Positions 12,876-24,400 are shown, numbered from the stretch's first letter. The stretch is 64,000 nt of DNA from Boswellia sacra (GCA_013180625.2 SNVD02006942.1:1798001-1862000), one strand, 5' to 3'. The notes: generated by a model from the letters alone, not told the origin. Numbers and translations: made by a program.

Positions 12876-15583
12876 TGATACGACCCGCCCCTAACTACAC
12901 GGGTGAATCATGTCTAAAACTGTGGACTACTGGCTATTTCTTAATTCTTGTTTTTCTTATAAAACAATTTTGAAATAATTCTCATTACATTCACAAATGA
13001 AATTTAAAAAAATAATTTATTACTACAACTTTAACATAACCTTGCACCATCACGTGGCTGGGCCTTCACACTTCCTAACTAGATCACATTTTTGCTTTCA
13101 CCCTGTAGGGAGAAATTTTAAAAACAAAGAAAAATAAAAACAAAGATGTGAGTATAAAACTCAGTGAGTGGGGATAAAAAAAATGTATTTGTAAATAAAT
13201 CCAAAAGAAATCATATTGTTATAAAATAAATATTTGCTTTATATAAAAAAATAGTCTTTATAATCTATAACTTTCATATCATCTAAAATGTCATAAAACT
13301 TTAAAATAAATAACTATTAAATGACTAAATTCATCAAAATACTAGTTATAGTTAAAACAATAAAATAATCATCTTTAATCGTATAATACGATGCTCTTGA
13401 TGATCATGATAAAATCATTGCTTCTGTTATTTACTATGCAAAACATAATTTTCTTAAAAATCTTCTTTCAAAAGAAACTTTTGTGAATCATGCTTCTTTT
13501 TCAAACTAACTCATATAAACATATTCAAAACTCTTTTCATTATACTAATCAAGTACCCCTAAAACTGTCTCATCCTGCCTTGCGAGATCTAACATCGCAT
13601 AGGCAGAACTGTCTAAATTTTCTCATACCTGGTGAGATCTACATCACGCAGGCAGAGCTATCTGTACCTGGCGAGATCTAACATCGCGCAGGCCTACTAT
13701 CTGGTCATACGCATGCGTAGAGCTGCCCCCAAATGGCTAAAGTGCCCAGATCACACGGCCCAAAGCCTCTACGTGTGTCTGAACGGGCCCCAAAGGACAC
13801 TATCTGTATCGCTGTCTAAGTGATCTGAATAACTATTTGAGTATCTGGGTACTAACTTAGTATAACATAATTACACTTTCTTATTTTCATTAAAAACTGA
13901 TTTCATTTAAAAGATGCTTTATATGCTAAAATTTCTCTTTTCAAGCAATTTATTAAAATCTGAAAATTTTTATGCAAGCTAAAACTGAAAATATTTGTAT
14001 TATTTGAATTAATCCAAGACAAACATTTAAAATGATATTTCTAAATACTTTAAGAAATCTTTGAGTCAAATGACTATGAAAAATTTTAAATATCAATGCA
14101 TTCACACTTTCTCTAAATTTATAAAATATAACTTCCTGAAAAACTAAAATGCACTTCAAATATAAAATCTGATTTTTCATTTCTAAATTTTATATCTTTG
14201 TTTAAAACTAATTTTTAAAACTAAAATTCATGTCTACAACCAATTTGAAAACTAGCTTCGAAATATCTTAACAATTAAAAGTAAGTATAACAAATAGGTT
14301 TATCTACCCTCAAGAAATACTATAGAAACTAACTTGAATTCTTTTAAATTCGCTAAAATTCTCGGTAATTCTATAAAATGCTAAATAAACATAACTAAGT
14401 AAATACTAAAATATATTTCTAATTATCCAGAAAATAAATCTTCTACTCTTTCTAAAACTTTCTAAAATATCCATAAAATAAAATACTTTTCATCTCACTA
14501 TAAACCATAATTTATATTTTTTTCTCAAAATCTCATACATCATACTTTAACTGAAATCTTTTTTTTACTATTCTAAATTTTTTATAGTTCTGCATTCAGG
14601 TCCCTACAATTTCTGGAACAGCTTTTAAAATTTGTAATTCAACCCCTGCTTGGGCAGTTTTAAAATTTGGCATTGTCACCCCTGCAGAATTAAATTCTAC
14701 TTTCCAAAACTTTTTCTTTTTGCTTTGCTATTATTTTTGAATATAAAATCACTTATCATTTTGTTAACCCAAAATCACCATTTCTTCAACATATGTATTT
14801 ATTTAAAGAAAATAACCCAATACTTCAATTTTCTATACTAATTCATTTAATTATAAATGTCTCTTTTCCAATCATAAACAAAAACTTTCTACTTTCCACC
14901 AACATGTAATATATATATTCATTCTACAACTTTTACTTTAAATTTATTTTTCTATCGTACTCAAATTTATTGAAACAACAATTACTATACATTCAGAAAC
15001 TAATCTACTATCACCACCATAACCATCTCTTCTATCCAAAATCTAATCCTTTACACACTCTTATTTTCAAAATACATAAATCATCATTATCTATTCTAAA
15101 AACTTTTAATATAACTCAATTAATTAAACTAATAACTTAAATCATTTGAAAAATCATAAATTTAATACACTTTAATATAATATAAAATTCTCAAAACATA
15201 ATCCACTCACTAATTTGGTTGCACAACTCGGTTAGCTCAGATTTGATTCCAAAATCAACATCCCGCCTATCCGGCCACATTCTTCAACAAGAATTACTCC
15301 TTCCTTGTCCTTAAATAAGACTTCAATTCCATCTTGATCTTCCTTTTCTCTCTCTAGTTTCTCTCTCTAAAAACTCTGGTTTTCCATCTCCAATAGCCCC
15401 AAATTAGCTTCTTCCCCTTCTCTTCTCTTCACTCCCGTCAGCCTTCTCCATTTTCTCTAGAATTCTCTTTCTTTTTTTCTGTCTTATAATTAATTCTTTT
15501 AAGGGCTAGGCTTATCATGTGGGTTGGGTTGACATAAAAGAATGGGCTTGGGCTTTTTATAAGCCCATGTATGGGGTGTTTCA
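12876..15583 (+). mobile_element. Solo-LTR-like insertion 2 in ankyrin exon 4
   Basis: A 2,708-bp block beginning TGATACGACCC and ending GGTGTTTCA, flanked by TCTGT (12871-12875) and TCTGG (15584-15588), a 5-bp duplication with one mismatch. Removing it and one duplication restores the PGG helix in frame (G-F-T-F-L-V-L-S-V-C-M-M-M). It shares with insertion 1 the opening, the GAGATCTAACATCGC subrepeats, the block around GAACGGGCCCCAAAGG and long AT-rich tracts, but is about 1.1 kb shorter. No retroelement proteins are encoded. ORFs reading out of its ends (for example 12464-12973 and 15519-15893) are host exons run into LTR sequence. Confidence 0.84.
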
Positions 15584-16047
15584 TCTGGTCCTTTCTGTGT
15601 GCATGATGATGATAGCATTTGGATCCATGGTTCTGCTCATGATTCAAAAGAGGGAAAGTTGGGAAAAGATTATTCTATACGCTTTCTCCTTTATCCCAGT
15701 TGGAGTATTTGCACTATCATATTTCCCTCTCTATATAAGAACATCAACATCAAGAGCTTTCAAATACTTGAGATTGAAGATAGGGCTGCTGTTCAACCCT
15801 TGGTGGCTCCCAGTTTTACTGAGGAAGAGCTTTTGTTTCTCCAACAGCGCCTCCTCTAGATCCCCAACTACAAGTCCATTGGGCTCCGCTTGACAGTGCC
15901 TCAATTTTCATCATTCGAAAGAGTACCATGAATATTGTTTATCTATTTGTTAGAAATAATTCTTACAAAGAGTCCCCACCTATAATAACAATATTGTGTG
16001 TGTGCCTTCATAAGTTATTACCCCATATTCTATATTGCTTTCTAATT

Positions 16048-16830
16048 GGGGAAAATTGAAAAAATATACACAATTAGAGACCCTTAATGAAATTTGAACA
16101 TATCCTGAAAAATTTTCATGCCATAGACACTTTCTTGAAAAAATGACTAAAATGTCCTTTGAAACTCAAACTTAAAAAAAAAAAAGACGTGTTTCGTCGT
16201 GACGAAGAGGACACTCGACGTGTCGAGTTATGTCGGATGTTTCAACCGACACTCGACATCATTGTCGGTGTTCACTCGACACGTTATGTCTAGTGTCGAG
16301 TGAACACTGACGATGATGTTGAGTATCGGTTGAAGCATTCGACAAGACTCGACACGTCGAGTGTCTTCTTCATCACGACGAAACACGTCGATTTTCACCA
16401 TTTTTACACACATCAAACCAAAAAATCAACCAAATAATACTTCATTTAACCCCACAAACACAGAAAAAATACAAAATACAAATCCAAACTACTTAAATCC
16501 TCAAATTCAAAATCCCTAAAATCTACCACAAATCCCCAAACACAGAATAAGTTTCTCGTTCCTCTTGCTGCGTTTCGGACTGCGTTTTCGACAGTGTCGA
16601 GGGGTATTGAAAGCTAGACAACAGCAGACGGTTATAAAAATAGGACACAATTATGGAAATAGGAAGAGGTAAGTGAAGGAAAGAGGGAAATAAATAGTTT
16701 AGGAATAAATTGAATTTCAAAGGGTATTTGAGTCTTTTTGTCAAGAAAGTGTCTATGGCATGAAAATTTTTCAAGATGTGTTCAAATTTCATTAAGGATC
16801 CCTAATTGTTTCCATTTTTTCAATTTTCCC
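16048..16830. mobile_element. Long-TIR foldback DNA transposon (MULE- or hAT-like, non-autonomous)
   Basis: A 783-bp element whose ends are inverted copies of each other for about 120 bp (about 16048-16168 and 16710-16830). Both arms contain CATGCCATAGACACTTTCTT in opposite orientation and begin G-G-G-A-A-A-A-T-T-G. It is flanked by perfect 8-bp repeats TTCTAATT at 16040-16047 and 16831-16838. Arm length suggests Mutator-like, target length suggests hAT. No transposase is encoded. The centre holds a second, independent hairpin (16186-16389). Confidence 0.8.
16186..16389. repeat. Near-perfect 97-bp-arm inverted repeat (hairpin)
   Basis: Left arm 16186-16282 and right arm 16293-16389 are equal-length inverted copies separated by a 10-base loop. 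I count about 10 mismatches in 97 positions, nearly all transitions, so most would pair as G-U in RNA. Local composition (CGAC/GTCG-rich) is unlike the AT-rich surroundings. It sits inside the long-TIR element. A transcript would fold into an almost unbroken double strand able to feed small-RNA production, which is inference. Confidence 0.85.
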
Positions 16831-16839
16831 TTCTAATTT

Positions 16840-18452
16840 CTATATATATGTTTTGCCAGTACTAATAGTGTTGTTCATAATATCTTATTCTACTTGTGAG
16901 TACATAAATATAGAATTTCGTAAATTTTCATTTGGAAATTAATTTTTGCTATTCCCATATTCTTAATTCTATTCTCTTTAAATTTCTCTCACTTTCTTGA
17001 ATTTTCTTTCATTTTCTTACCAATCAAACAATATCTAATTTATCAAGAACATGAAGAATTTTCCACTTGCCACATATTTGATTAGACGACAAGCCATGAT
17101 GTACAACCTAACATCGGTCCAACTTGGACAATATGTTAAAATTAGGATGACATGTCAGTCATAGCTTGTACATATATTAAACGACATGTCGTTTCAATAC
17201 ATCAATACCGCAGCCAATCGGATCTCCATTTTGTCATTCCCCAAACCGCATCGTTTCGATCGATACAGACTCAAGGCCATCTTCCAAGACTGCCCAAACA
17301 AAACCCAACAAGTTCGTGCATTGAGCAAGCGTAAAAAAGGCCATTTAAGTCAAAAGGCCAAGCAAAAACCTAAGAGTGGAATTCGGATTCGTGGATTGTA
17401 TTCGTGTCGTGTCGAGTTATGACACGACAACTATTTTTCCAATCCGAACACGACCCGTTTATTATTCATATCAAGGAGACAAAACCCAAACACAACCAGA
17501 TTATTAAACAGGTAATAAACTGGTCATTTTCATGTTATACACGAATATGACCTGTTTAATATGATTATGGCACGTTTAAATATTTGACTCGACGACATGT
17601 TTTACTGACACAATTACGACACATTTAAATGATCAATACGATTATGACACGATTAAGCATTACAATTTTCAACATATTTTAGTATTTTTAAATTAAAAGT
17701 AATAATAAGAAAATATTCAAAATTCATTAATAATAAGAAAATATTCAAAATTCATTCACAATAAATAAAAAGTCTACTAAATATCAAGTTCCATACGAAC
17801 TTCAAATACAATTTAGCTTCAGAAAAAAATCTATTGCATATCTTTAACTCTTAAGTAACCTACAAAAAAAGTATGAAAAAAATTAAAGGTAGTTCAAGAT
17901 CATATCAAAAATAATATTAATATTAATATTAATAAAGATACAACCTTGAATTTAAACATCTAATGAACGTATAATGAATTTTAAAATTAATTTGTATTTA
18001 TAATTGTGTCACTTTAAAAATAATCATATTAATCCGTGTTATTCATATTGTCATATGTTATTAGTGTTAATCGTGTCATAAATGAGTTCGAATCATAAAT
18101 GAGTTTCTGTCATCCGCGGGTGCAATCCCTCAATTCGAACACGACCTGATTATTAAACGTATTGAAAATTTCAATCAAAACACGACTTAAACATGATTAA
18201 AACAAACCAAAACTCGCTAATTTTTGTGTCGTCTCGTATCGAGTTTGCGGGTCTTATAAAAAATAATTCCCACCCTACGAAAACCCTATTATATAATCCA
18301 ACGCTTGAATTGGCTCTTTCTCTCTGCACTGTCCATTTCTAACCCCTATTCATACCACTCCATCTTCTCCACACCCAGAAGCAAAAAATTCCGGCCAAGT
18401 TCGACCCAAGACGGGTTGTGGACATGTTTGTGCTGGTCAGGGCTGGTGAGGT
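16840..18452 (+). pseudogene. Truncated duplicate of RPL12 promoter and first codons
   Basis: Sequence from about 16840 to 17370 and from 18278 to 18452 parallels 20790-22076 upstream of the intact RPL12. Shared landmarks are AAATTTTCATTTGGAAATT, GACATGTCAGTCATAGCTT, CAACGCTTGAATTGGCTC-like sequence and the coding start region. At the start codon ATG has become ATT (AAAAATTCCGGCC against AAAAATGCCGCCC). Homology stops at about 18452, within codon 23 of the intact gene, so only a promoter plus start stub was kept. A hAT-like element (17371-18277) interrupts it. Confidence 0.85.
17371..18277. mobile_element. Non-autonomous hAT-like element in the RPL12 stub promoter
   Basis: A 907-bp insertion with ends TAAGAGTGGAATT and, in reverse, TAGGGTGGGAATT, flanked by 8-bp repeats CAAAAACC (17363-17370) and CGAAAACC (18278-18285), one mismatch. 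The paralogous promoter at about 21897-21905 has a single uninterrupted CAAAAACC, an empty site that confirms the boundaries. Inside are many copies of CGTGTCGTGTCG and ACACGAC in both orientations near the ends. No transposase is encoded. Confidence 0.82.
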
Positions 18453-18745
18453 ATAAATAAGCGTAATTTTGTCTTTTTGTTTTTTGTCGAGGACAATTTT
18501 GATATTTTATGCTCTAAAATCAAAAGCAAGTCCTTTAAAAGTAAAGTAAGGTTTCCGAAGAAGCTTGGAGTTGTCTGTAAATTTAGATTATTTATGAGTC
18601 AACCTACAGTTGAAAAAAATAATATCAAACACGTCAAAACCTTTTGGCCGTTTACGTTTCCCAAACTTCTTCCTGTCTATATAAAGCACAACAAAGGAGT
18701 CTAAACACACAAGCATTTGTCACTGGAAACCATACAGACGTCACA

Positions 18746-20125
18746 ATGCGGAAGCAGCTGCCAGCAGATCTGATCATTAACATCCTATGCCGGCTCCCGG
18801 TGAAGACTGTCTTGCGATTCAAGTGTGTCTCGAAGGGATTTTTTTTTCTTTAATTGACGAACCGTATTTCATCAAACTCCACCTCAATCGTTCCATGGAA
18901 ACCAACTCCCGTACCAGCGTCGTTACGACGATTAGGAGGAACAAGATAATATCGGTAGACTTCGATTCCTTATAAGTCGATAGGACAGTCGAAATTGATC
19001 ACCCTTTTGCGAAAGGTCCTTGTTGGGCTTCTGCTGTGGGTTATTGCCATGGATTACTTCATTTACTTGCTGCTCACTACATGAATCAGACCTGAGACCT
19101 AGCTTTGGTGAATCCATCAACTAGAAAATATCGAATCTTGCCCAGGTATTACAATCTTGCTCATTCAAGTCTTCTTGGATTCTGTTATGATGTTGCTAGT
19201 GATGACTATAAATACATAAGAGTTTCAAATTTTAGGGAAACAGAAACTTTTGAAACTATTATTTATAGTTTGAAAAGAAATTCTTGGAGGCGGATTGAAG
19301 ATCACTTTCCATATTATTTTCATCGCGATTGTTATGGAGCTTTTGTAGGCAGTACTCTGCATTGGGTGGCAGTGCAAAGTTCTGATGCTCGCCGTTCTCT
19401 CCAAGGTCTCCATGTTACTCAGTTGATTGTTGGATACGATATAAGAGACGAGAAATTTTTCATGTGCCAACACCCTGATGGCATAATTGGAGGAGGACGT
19501 GTAACAAGAGCATGTGATGAAGGGAATGAGCTTATGTATTTGAAGGTTTTGGGAGGACGTCTAAGTTGCATATACAAATACAGGACCTGTCTAGATATAT
19601 GGGTGATGATGGAATATGGAAATGAAGAAGTCTTGGACTACCCTCTTTTCCTTGTCACAATCGCAATCCCAGCTTGACAGATACCCTAATATTCTAACTC
19701 ATTCAAGGTGTGGTAAGAAAGTTTTATTTTCTAATGCGACAACCTGCTTTGGCATCATTTAATAAAGCTGAGGGAGGAGAGTACTGGCATTCGTGGTGAG
19801 AGTGAAAAGATTTGGCCTCAACTTATTTGTGCTGAAAGTCTCGTTTCGCTTGATGCTTAGTAAACTACTTTTTTTCACTTAGTCATGTTTAAAGAACCTA
19901 ATGGAAGTGTTGAGAAGTCATGTTTGAAAAATTAATTTTCATTTGATTTGTTTTGCCTGTCTCGTTTATGCATGTATGAACAAATATCTATTATGGTTAT
20001 GTATTTGGTAATGGTATGACTTAGAAAAGCTGAGAGAGGAGAGTACCCGCATTTCTGGTGAGCGGCAAAGTATTTGGCCTCAACTTATTTGTGTGGAAAG
20101 TCTTGTTTCACTCGATTCTTAGTCT
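18746..20125 (+). pseudogene. F-box protein pseudogene (CPR1/CPR30-like, F-box-associated type)
   Basis: F-box proteins of this type are the substrate-recognition subunits of SCF ubiquitin ligases. The N-terminus reads as an F-box (LPADLIINILCRLPVKTVLR, then F-K-C-V-S-K) and is followed by associated-domain motifs: VGYCHGLLHL, VNPSTRKYRILP, LGFCYDVASDDYKYIRV, and the LGGRLSCIYKY and DIWVMMEYG pair typical of the C-terminal half. It is broken: the T run at 18839-18847 is out of frame by about +2, stops lie at 18973 (TAA), 19093 (TGA) and 19675 (TGA), and the end is scrambled. The C-terminal ES-LVSLD tail occurs twice (about 19768-19862 and 20030-20121). The ATG at 18746 fits family start position. 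It is intronless, as many of these genes are. Confidence 0.88.
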
Positions 20126-20170
20126 TGGGTGAAAGAAGAACAGAATACAAAACCTAATAGAAGAGGTGAT
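19768..20170 (+). repeat. Tandem duplication of the F-box C-terminal segment
   Basis: Segments about 19768-19915 and 20030-20170 repeat the same sequence (AGGAGAGTAC, then TTGGCCTCAACTTATTTGTG, then the LVSLD codons and ACCTAATRGAAG). A third copy is at 1035-1180. The second is followed by the longer flank shared with 1140-1870. Confidence 0.75.
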
Positions 20171-21299
20171 ATTAAAGTTTTAATATTATTTTGGGAAAAA
20201 AGTAGATTTTATTTGATTTCGATACGCCTTTGTTTCATTTATCTACCATATCTGCAGATGAAGCTCAAAAGCAAGGATACTAATTGGCCGAAGGTTACAT
20301 TTTTTTGTCTAATACTGGAAGAACGGACCCCTGTATTTGTGTTCATCTTTACATGATCAACCTGCATTTTTCCTTACACATATTATTTACTATAGATAAC
20401 TAAAATTTTCTCACGCACAGGTTTGAATTTTGAATAAAACCATTCTCATAAATAATCCATAATGTTGAAAGAATGATATAATTCTCATATAAAATTACTC
20501 TGCTGTTGTGTTCTTAAAACAAGATTTCAGAAATTAACATAAATACCTAAAATTGGAACCCTCTTTGTGTTGGATCAGTTTTTTTATTTCCCTTTTTGTT
20601 CGTTTTGAGCCGGTAACAATATACAACCGATTGTAAAACTATTGATCTTTGGCATAACTGTTGGCAGCATAAAAAAAGAGAGAGTGTACTTTAGTCTCCC
20701 CTGGAATAGGAGCAACCTTGCAGAGCTTTATTTATTTTTTATTATTTAAAAACAAAATCCGCAAAGATGATCTACAGTTTACACACACACATATGTATAT
20801 ATATGTTTTGCGTGTTTGTTCATAGTACTGTATTTGTACTTGTAAGTATAATAGAAATTCATAAATTTTCATTTGGAAATTTATAGCGCGATTCTCGTAT
20901 TCTTAATTCTATATATGTTCTCTTCAAATTTCTCACACTTAATTTCTTGAATTAATTTTCTCTCTTATTTTCTGACCAATCAAACAACATTTGTCCACAA
21001 TTGCGGAGGATTTCTCCGCTTGCCAATACTGTACACATATTGATTAGACGGCAAGCCATAATGTACAACATAATGACATCTGTCCCAACCTAAACAAAGA
21101 ACAATATGTTATTAAAAAGCAGGATTACATGTCAGTCATAGCTTATATTTTAGACGACATATCGTTTCAGTTACGGACGACACATCAAGACCCAAACCGA
21201 TCCAAACATCATTTCCCAAAACGCAACGTTTCGATCCGTACGCACTCAAGCCCATCTTTCAGAACTGCCCAAACCAAACACCCAGGAAATACCGTAAAG

Positions 21300-21730
21300 A
21301 ACTCTAATTTTTAAATATAATCGGTTTGTTAAATATTATAAAAATATAATTTTATTTTATTTATTTGTTTTTATAAAAACTTTAAAAATTAATAATATTT
21401 AAAAAATTTATATTTTTTAAATTTTTATAGAAAATAATTTATATAAATAGTTTGTAAAAAATATTTTTAAAAAAATAAATATTAAATAATGATTTATTAA
21501 ATAATAAAAATAATAGTCTAAACTATTATCTTTCTAATTTTTATTATTTAAAAGATTAATAATTTTTAAAAATAAAAATTAAAGAGAAAATATTTTGTAA
21601 ATAAATTATTTTAAAAAAATTATTTACAAATAAAAATTAATATTTTTAAAAAAAATTTAAAAAATAAATAAATAATTTTTATAATATAAATTAAGATAAA
21701 ATTATTTTTTTATAATATATTTAACAGATG
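21300..21730. other. Extremely AT-rich block in RPL12 upstream region
   Basis: About 430 bp of almost pure A and T with many short self-complementary runs of TTTAAAAAA/TTATTTTT type. It is absent from the paralogous RPL12 stub, so it arrived or expanded after the duplication, or was lost there. No gene. Confidence 0.6.
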
Positions 21731-21899
21731 GAGATGGATTGACTATTTGAAAATTGAAGTCCTTTTATGTTACTTCAACCAAGGCTAAGAGAGAACACTT
21801 CAAGTCTTCAACCAAACATGGGGGTTGACAATGGTGATTATTCAAATAAGTATGCGCATTGACCAAGGGTAAAACAGTCATTTAGGGCAAAGGGCCGAG

Positions 21900-21971
21900 C
21901 AAAAACCCTAGTATATAATCAAACGCTTGAATTGGCTCGTTCTCTCTTCACTGTCCTTTTTTAAACCCTAA
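21900..21971 (+). promoter_or_regulatory. Telo-box motifs upstream of RPL12
   Basis: AAACCCTA at about 21903-21910 and AAACCCTAA at 21963-21971 match the plant telo-box found in many ribosomal protein promoters. The first is partly kept in the truncated duplicate (AAAACCCTAT at 18280). Function is inferred from the known motif and position 40-105 bp before the ATG. Confidence 0.6.
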
Positions 21972-22008
21972 TTAGACCTCTCATCTCCGCCACACACAGA
22001 AGCGAAAA

Positions 22009-22509
22009 ATGCCGCCCAAGTTCGACCCGAGTCAGGTTGTGGACGTGTTTGTTCGGGTCACGGGTGGTGAGGTCGGAGCCGCCAGTTCACTTGCTCCTAA
22101 GATCGGTCCGCTCGGTCTCTCACCCAAGAAGATCGGAGAAGATATCGCCAAGGAAACCGCCAAGGACTGGAAGGGTCTCCGCGTCACGGTCAAGCTGACC
22201 GTCCAGAACCGTCAAGCCAAAGTATCCGTCGTCCCTTCTGCGGCTGCCCTTGTTATCAAAGCCCTGAAGGAACCTGAGAGGGACAGGAAGAAGACGAAGA
22301 ATATCAAGCATAATGGCAACATCTCTCTTGATGACGTCATCGAGATTGCGAAGGTGATGAGGCCGAGGTCCATGGCGAAGGACTTGAGCGGGACCGTGAA
22401 GGAGATACTGGGCACCTGCGTCTCCGTCGGGTGTACGGTCGACGGCAAGGATCCGAAGGACTTGCAACAGGAGATTACTGATGGTGACGTGGAGATTCCC
22501 CTCGATTGA
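22009..22509 (+). CDS. RPL12: 60S ribosomal protein L12 (uL11)
   Basis: Encodes a 166-aa cytosolic large-subunit protein of the uL11 family, which binds 25S rRNA at the base of the P-stalk and helps form the GTPase-associated centre. The chain is complete and of normal length. Visible family motifs include the N-terminal MPPKFDP start, the glycine/proline-rich [20 protein letters not shown] segment (about residues 29-48), the basic [18 protein letters not shown] strand region and the C-terminal rRNA-binding half with [15 protein letters not shown] (about 128-142). It is a single uninterrupted exon with higher GC than its surroundings, as expected for a highly expressed gene. The start is fixed by the conserved MPPK and the adjacent AAAA context. 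An antisense frame over it is a shadow. Confidence 0.97.
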   Translation: MPPKFDPSQVVDVFVRVTGGEVGAASSLAPKIGPLGLSPKKIGEDIAKETAKDWKGLRVTVKLTVQNRQAKVSVVPSAAALVIKALKEPERDRKKTKNIKHNGNISLDDVIEIAKVMRPRSMAKDLSGTVKEILGTCVSVGCTVDGKDPKDLQQEITDGDVEIPLD

Positions 22510-24040
22510 AAGAGATCAAGCTCACTTTTTTTTTCTTGCTCTTTAGTGAGAAGTTTTTATTTTTCTTTTTTAATTAAATCTGGGAAAAAGATAATTCTCA
22601 TTTTGTTGGATAATGCTGGTTTTTGGACAATTTTGAGAACATATTTTTTGGTTGGTTGAGGTAACTAATTAGATGATTTGGAACGGATGCTTTTAATTGA
22701 ATCCTCATTTATAGATGTAATTTCATCCGTATGGGTTATTGTTGCTTCTTTGATTGGATATGTTTCATTAGCTGCTGCTGTACTCAAAAGTGATGGCAAA
22801 TTCATTCTCTGTTTAACTATTAGTATTGGTCTTCATCTTAAGAAATATTGAAATGCTATCTACTTGGGCATGGAAAAGCTTACCATTCTTGTCCAGGATT
22901 GATAAATTATTCTTTTCTGTTGACAGCATTTATAGAAACTCTCCCTAGCTTTGGTCCTTTTTAGTTTCTATATGCTTAATATCGTGGGTTCTCATTTGTT
23001 TGTGTTTCCTTTCTAGTTAATCATTGAATTATTTGCTGGGTTAATGTTTGAGGCTTGAGTTTGTGTTAAGTGTTTACAACAATTCTTGTGGTCATCTGGA
23101 TCTTGTTTTTTTGGTTGTTACTGGAATTTTGCAAAATTATTTATATTTTGCGTTATCATGTGTGTGATTTTAATCTTTTATTTATCTTTTGTCTTTTAAT
23201 TTTCCATATCACAGGGATCTGGATTAGGACCTTTTTGTTAGCAGAACAAGGATTCAACAACTATTATACATATCAGGTGCATATTATTTTGTGAAACAGT
23301 TTAAAAATGCAAACTACAAAAATGTATCTGTCACTTTTTCTTTTAGTAGTATAAGAAGGATTTTGTTTGTTTTCCAAAAAATATCATTTGTGTGTAACAT
23401 TAGTTTTCAGGAAATCAATTCTGTTTTCCTAATCCTCTATAGAGAATTATTTATGTGTTCCTCAATTTCTTTGAGATAGATAATGATTTTCAATGTTGTA
23501 AAGTTGAAATCTAGTTAGGTCTTGTTTTATTTTATAGTCTTGGGAGCTGGTGCTTCAATTTGTTCCAAAGCTGCGATTTTTTTCCCACTTCCCATTACGG
23601 GGAAGACACAGAGGCGCTATTGTCTTGTCCATTGTGATTGCCAGGTTGCTAAATGGAAGTTATGTTACAGGTTGTTGCAGGTTGTTTATCAAATAGGATA
23701 ATATTTGCATGATCTTGATGGGATATAATTCTGAGGTTTTTAATGTCAGATGGGACTAAGCATAGACATAATTTAGCTGTAACCTTCTTTGAGGATTTTA
23801 ATTGCATGATCTTTCTTGAGCTTTTGTTCTTGTACATAAGCTTTGCTGGTTGGATGTATAGTTTGTTTATTGTTTGTGAGAGTGTATTCATTTGGTTGAG
23901 TGTTTCAGCCTGTGGCTTCCCCAAAGAAGTTGAATTCATAACATGTGCTTTGTTGAAGAGTGATATGATCTGCATGGTTACAAGTATATTTAACTGAATT
24001 TTGTGTCAATAATAGTTTCTTGCTTATTTGTTGTCTAAAA
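22510..24040 (+). other. RPL12 3' flank and spacer
   Basis: T-rich sequence typical of a plant 3' UTR and downstream spacer. Short open frames at 23070-23294, 23291-23479 and 23743-23997 show no recognisable domain. No gene is supported. Confidence 0.4.
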
Positions 24041-24400
24041 TGGATAGTTACATCGCTGCATGTGAGGGATTGAATTTTGATTGTTGGGGTTGTGAAGCTG
24101 TTGCTGCTGTAGATTGCAGTGATACTATGTTGATGGACATTTGTGAATTTGAAGCGAATTGATTCTGGCTCATATAACTTTTATCTAGTTTGAGACAGCA
24201 AGATGCACTTGACTATTCCACGCTGGAGATGTAAGAAAGTAATCCAATGTGTTAATTAAACTTAAGTCAGCGTTGATGTTGCAGTCTTCTCAACAGGCTG
24301 TTGAACCGCAATGTATGGATACTAGCTAATTAGTTGTAGTTGAACCTCAGCTGTACTAAGGGTCCGGTATTGAACAATTCTATTAACTGAAGCTGGTAGA

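Larger units (their letters stand above)
4830..15893 (+). pseudogene. Ankyrin-repeat/PGG-domain protein (ACD6/ITN1-like), broken by two LTR insertions
   Basis: Family members are plasma-membrane proteins with N-terminal ankyrin repeats and a C-terminal PGG four-helix region, several linked to defence or salt responses. Exon 1 is 4830-5330 plus 9176-9212, exon 2 10801-10950, exon 3 11491-12030, exon 4 12476-12875 plus 15589-15893. Exon 1 encodes ankyrin motifs such as NTILHETA and GETALFHATRYGN. Exon 2 has DGMTALQLLSC. Exon 4 has the PGG block (AAAYTVPGG) and membrane helices that continue after the second insertion as LSVCMMMIAFG and IPVGVFALSYFP. Damage: TAG at 5313-5315 where family members have Gln, solo LTRs inside exons 1 and 4, and three frame changes in exon 3 (stops 11544, 11705, 11760). 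The splice sites used are GTAAGT, GTAAGA and GTGCGG donors with matching AGs and phases. No functional full-length product is possible. Confidence 0.93.

Noticed and set aside
12464..12973. 169-codon ORF taken as an intact PGG protein
   Set aside because: Its 5' end is intron and its last 30 codons are LTR sequence. It is an exon of the broken ankyrin gene.
15519..15893. 124-codon ORF as a separate membrane protein
   Set aside because: It starts in the LTR and continues as the last part of ankyrin exon 4.
22120..22467. Minus-strand open frames over RPL12
   Set aside because: Antisense shadow of a GC-richer conserved exon, with no recognisable domain.
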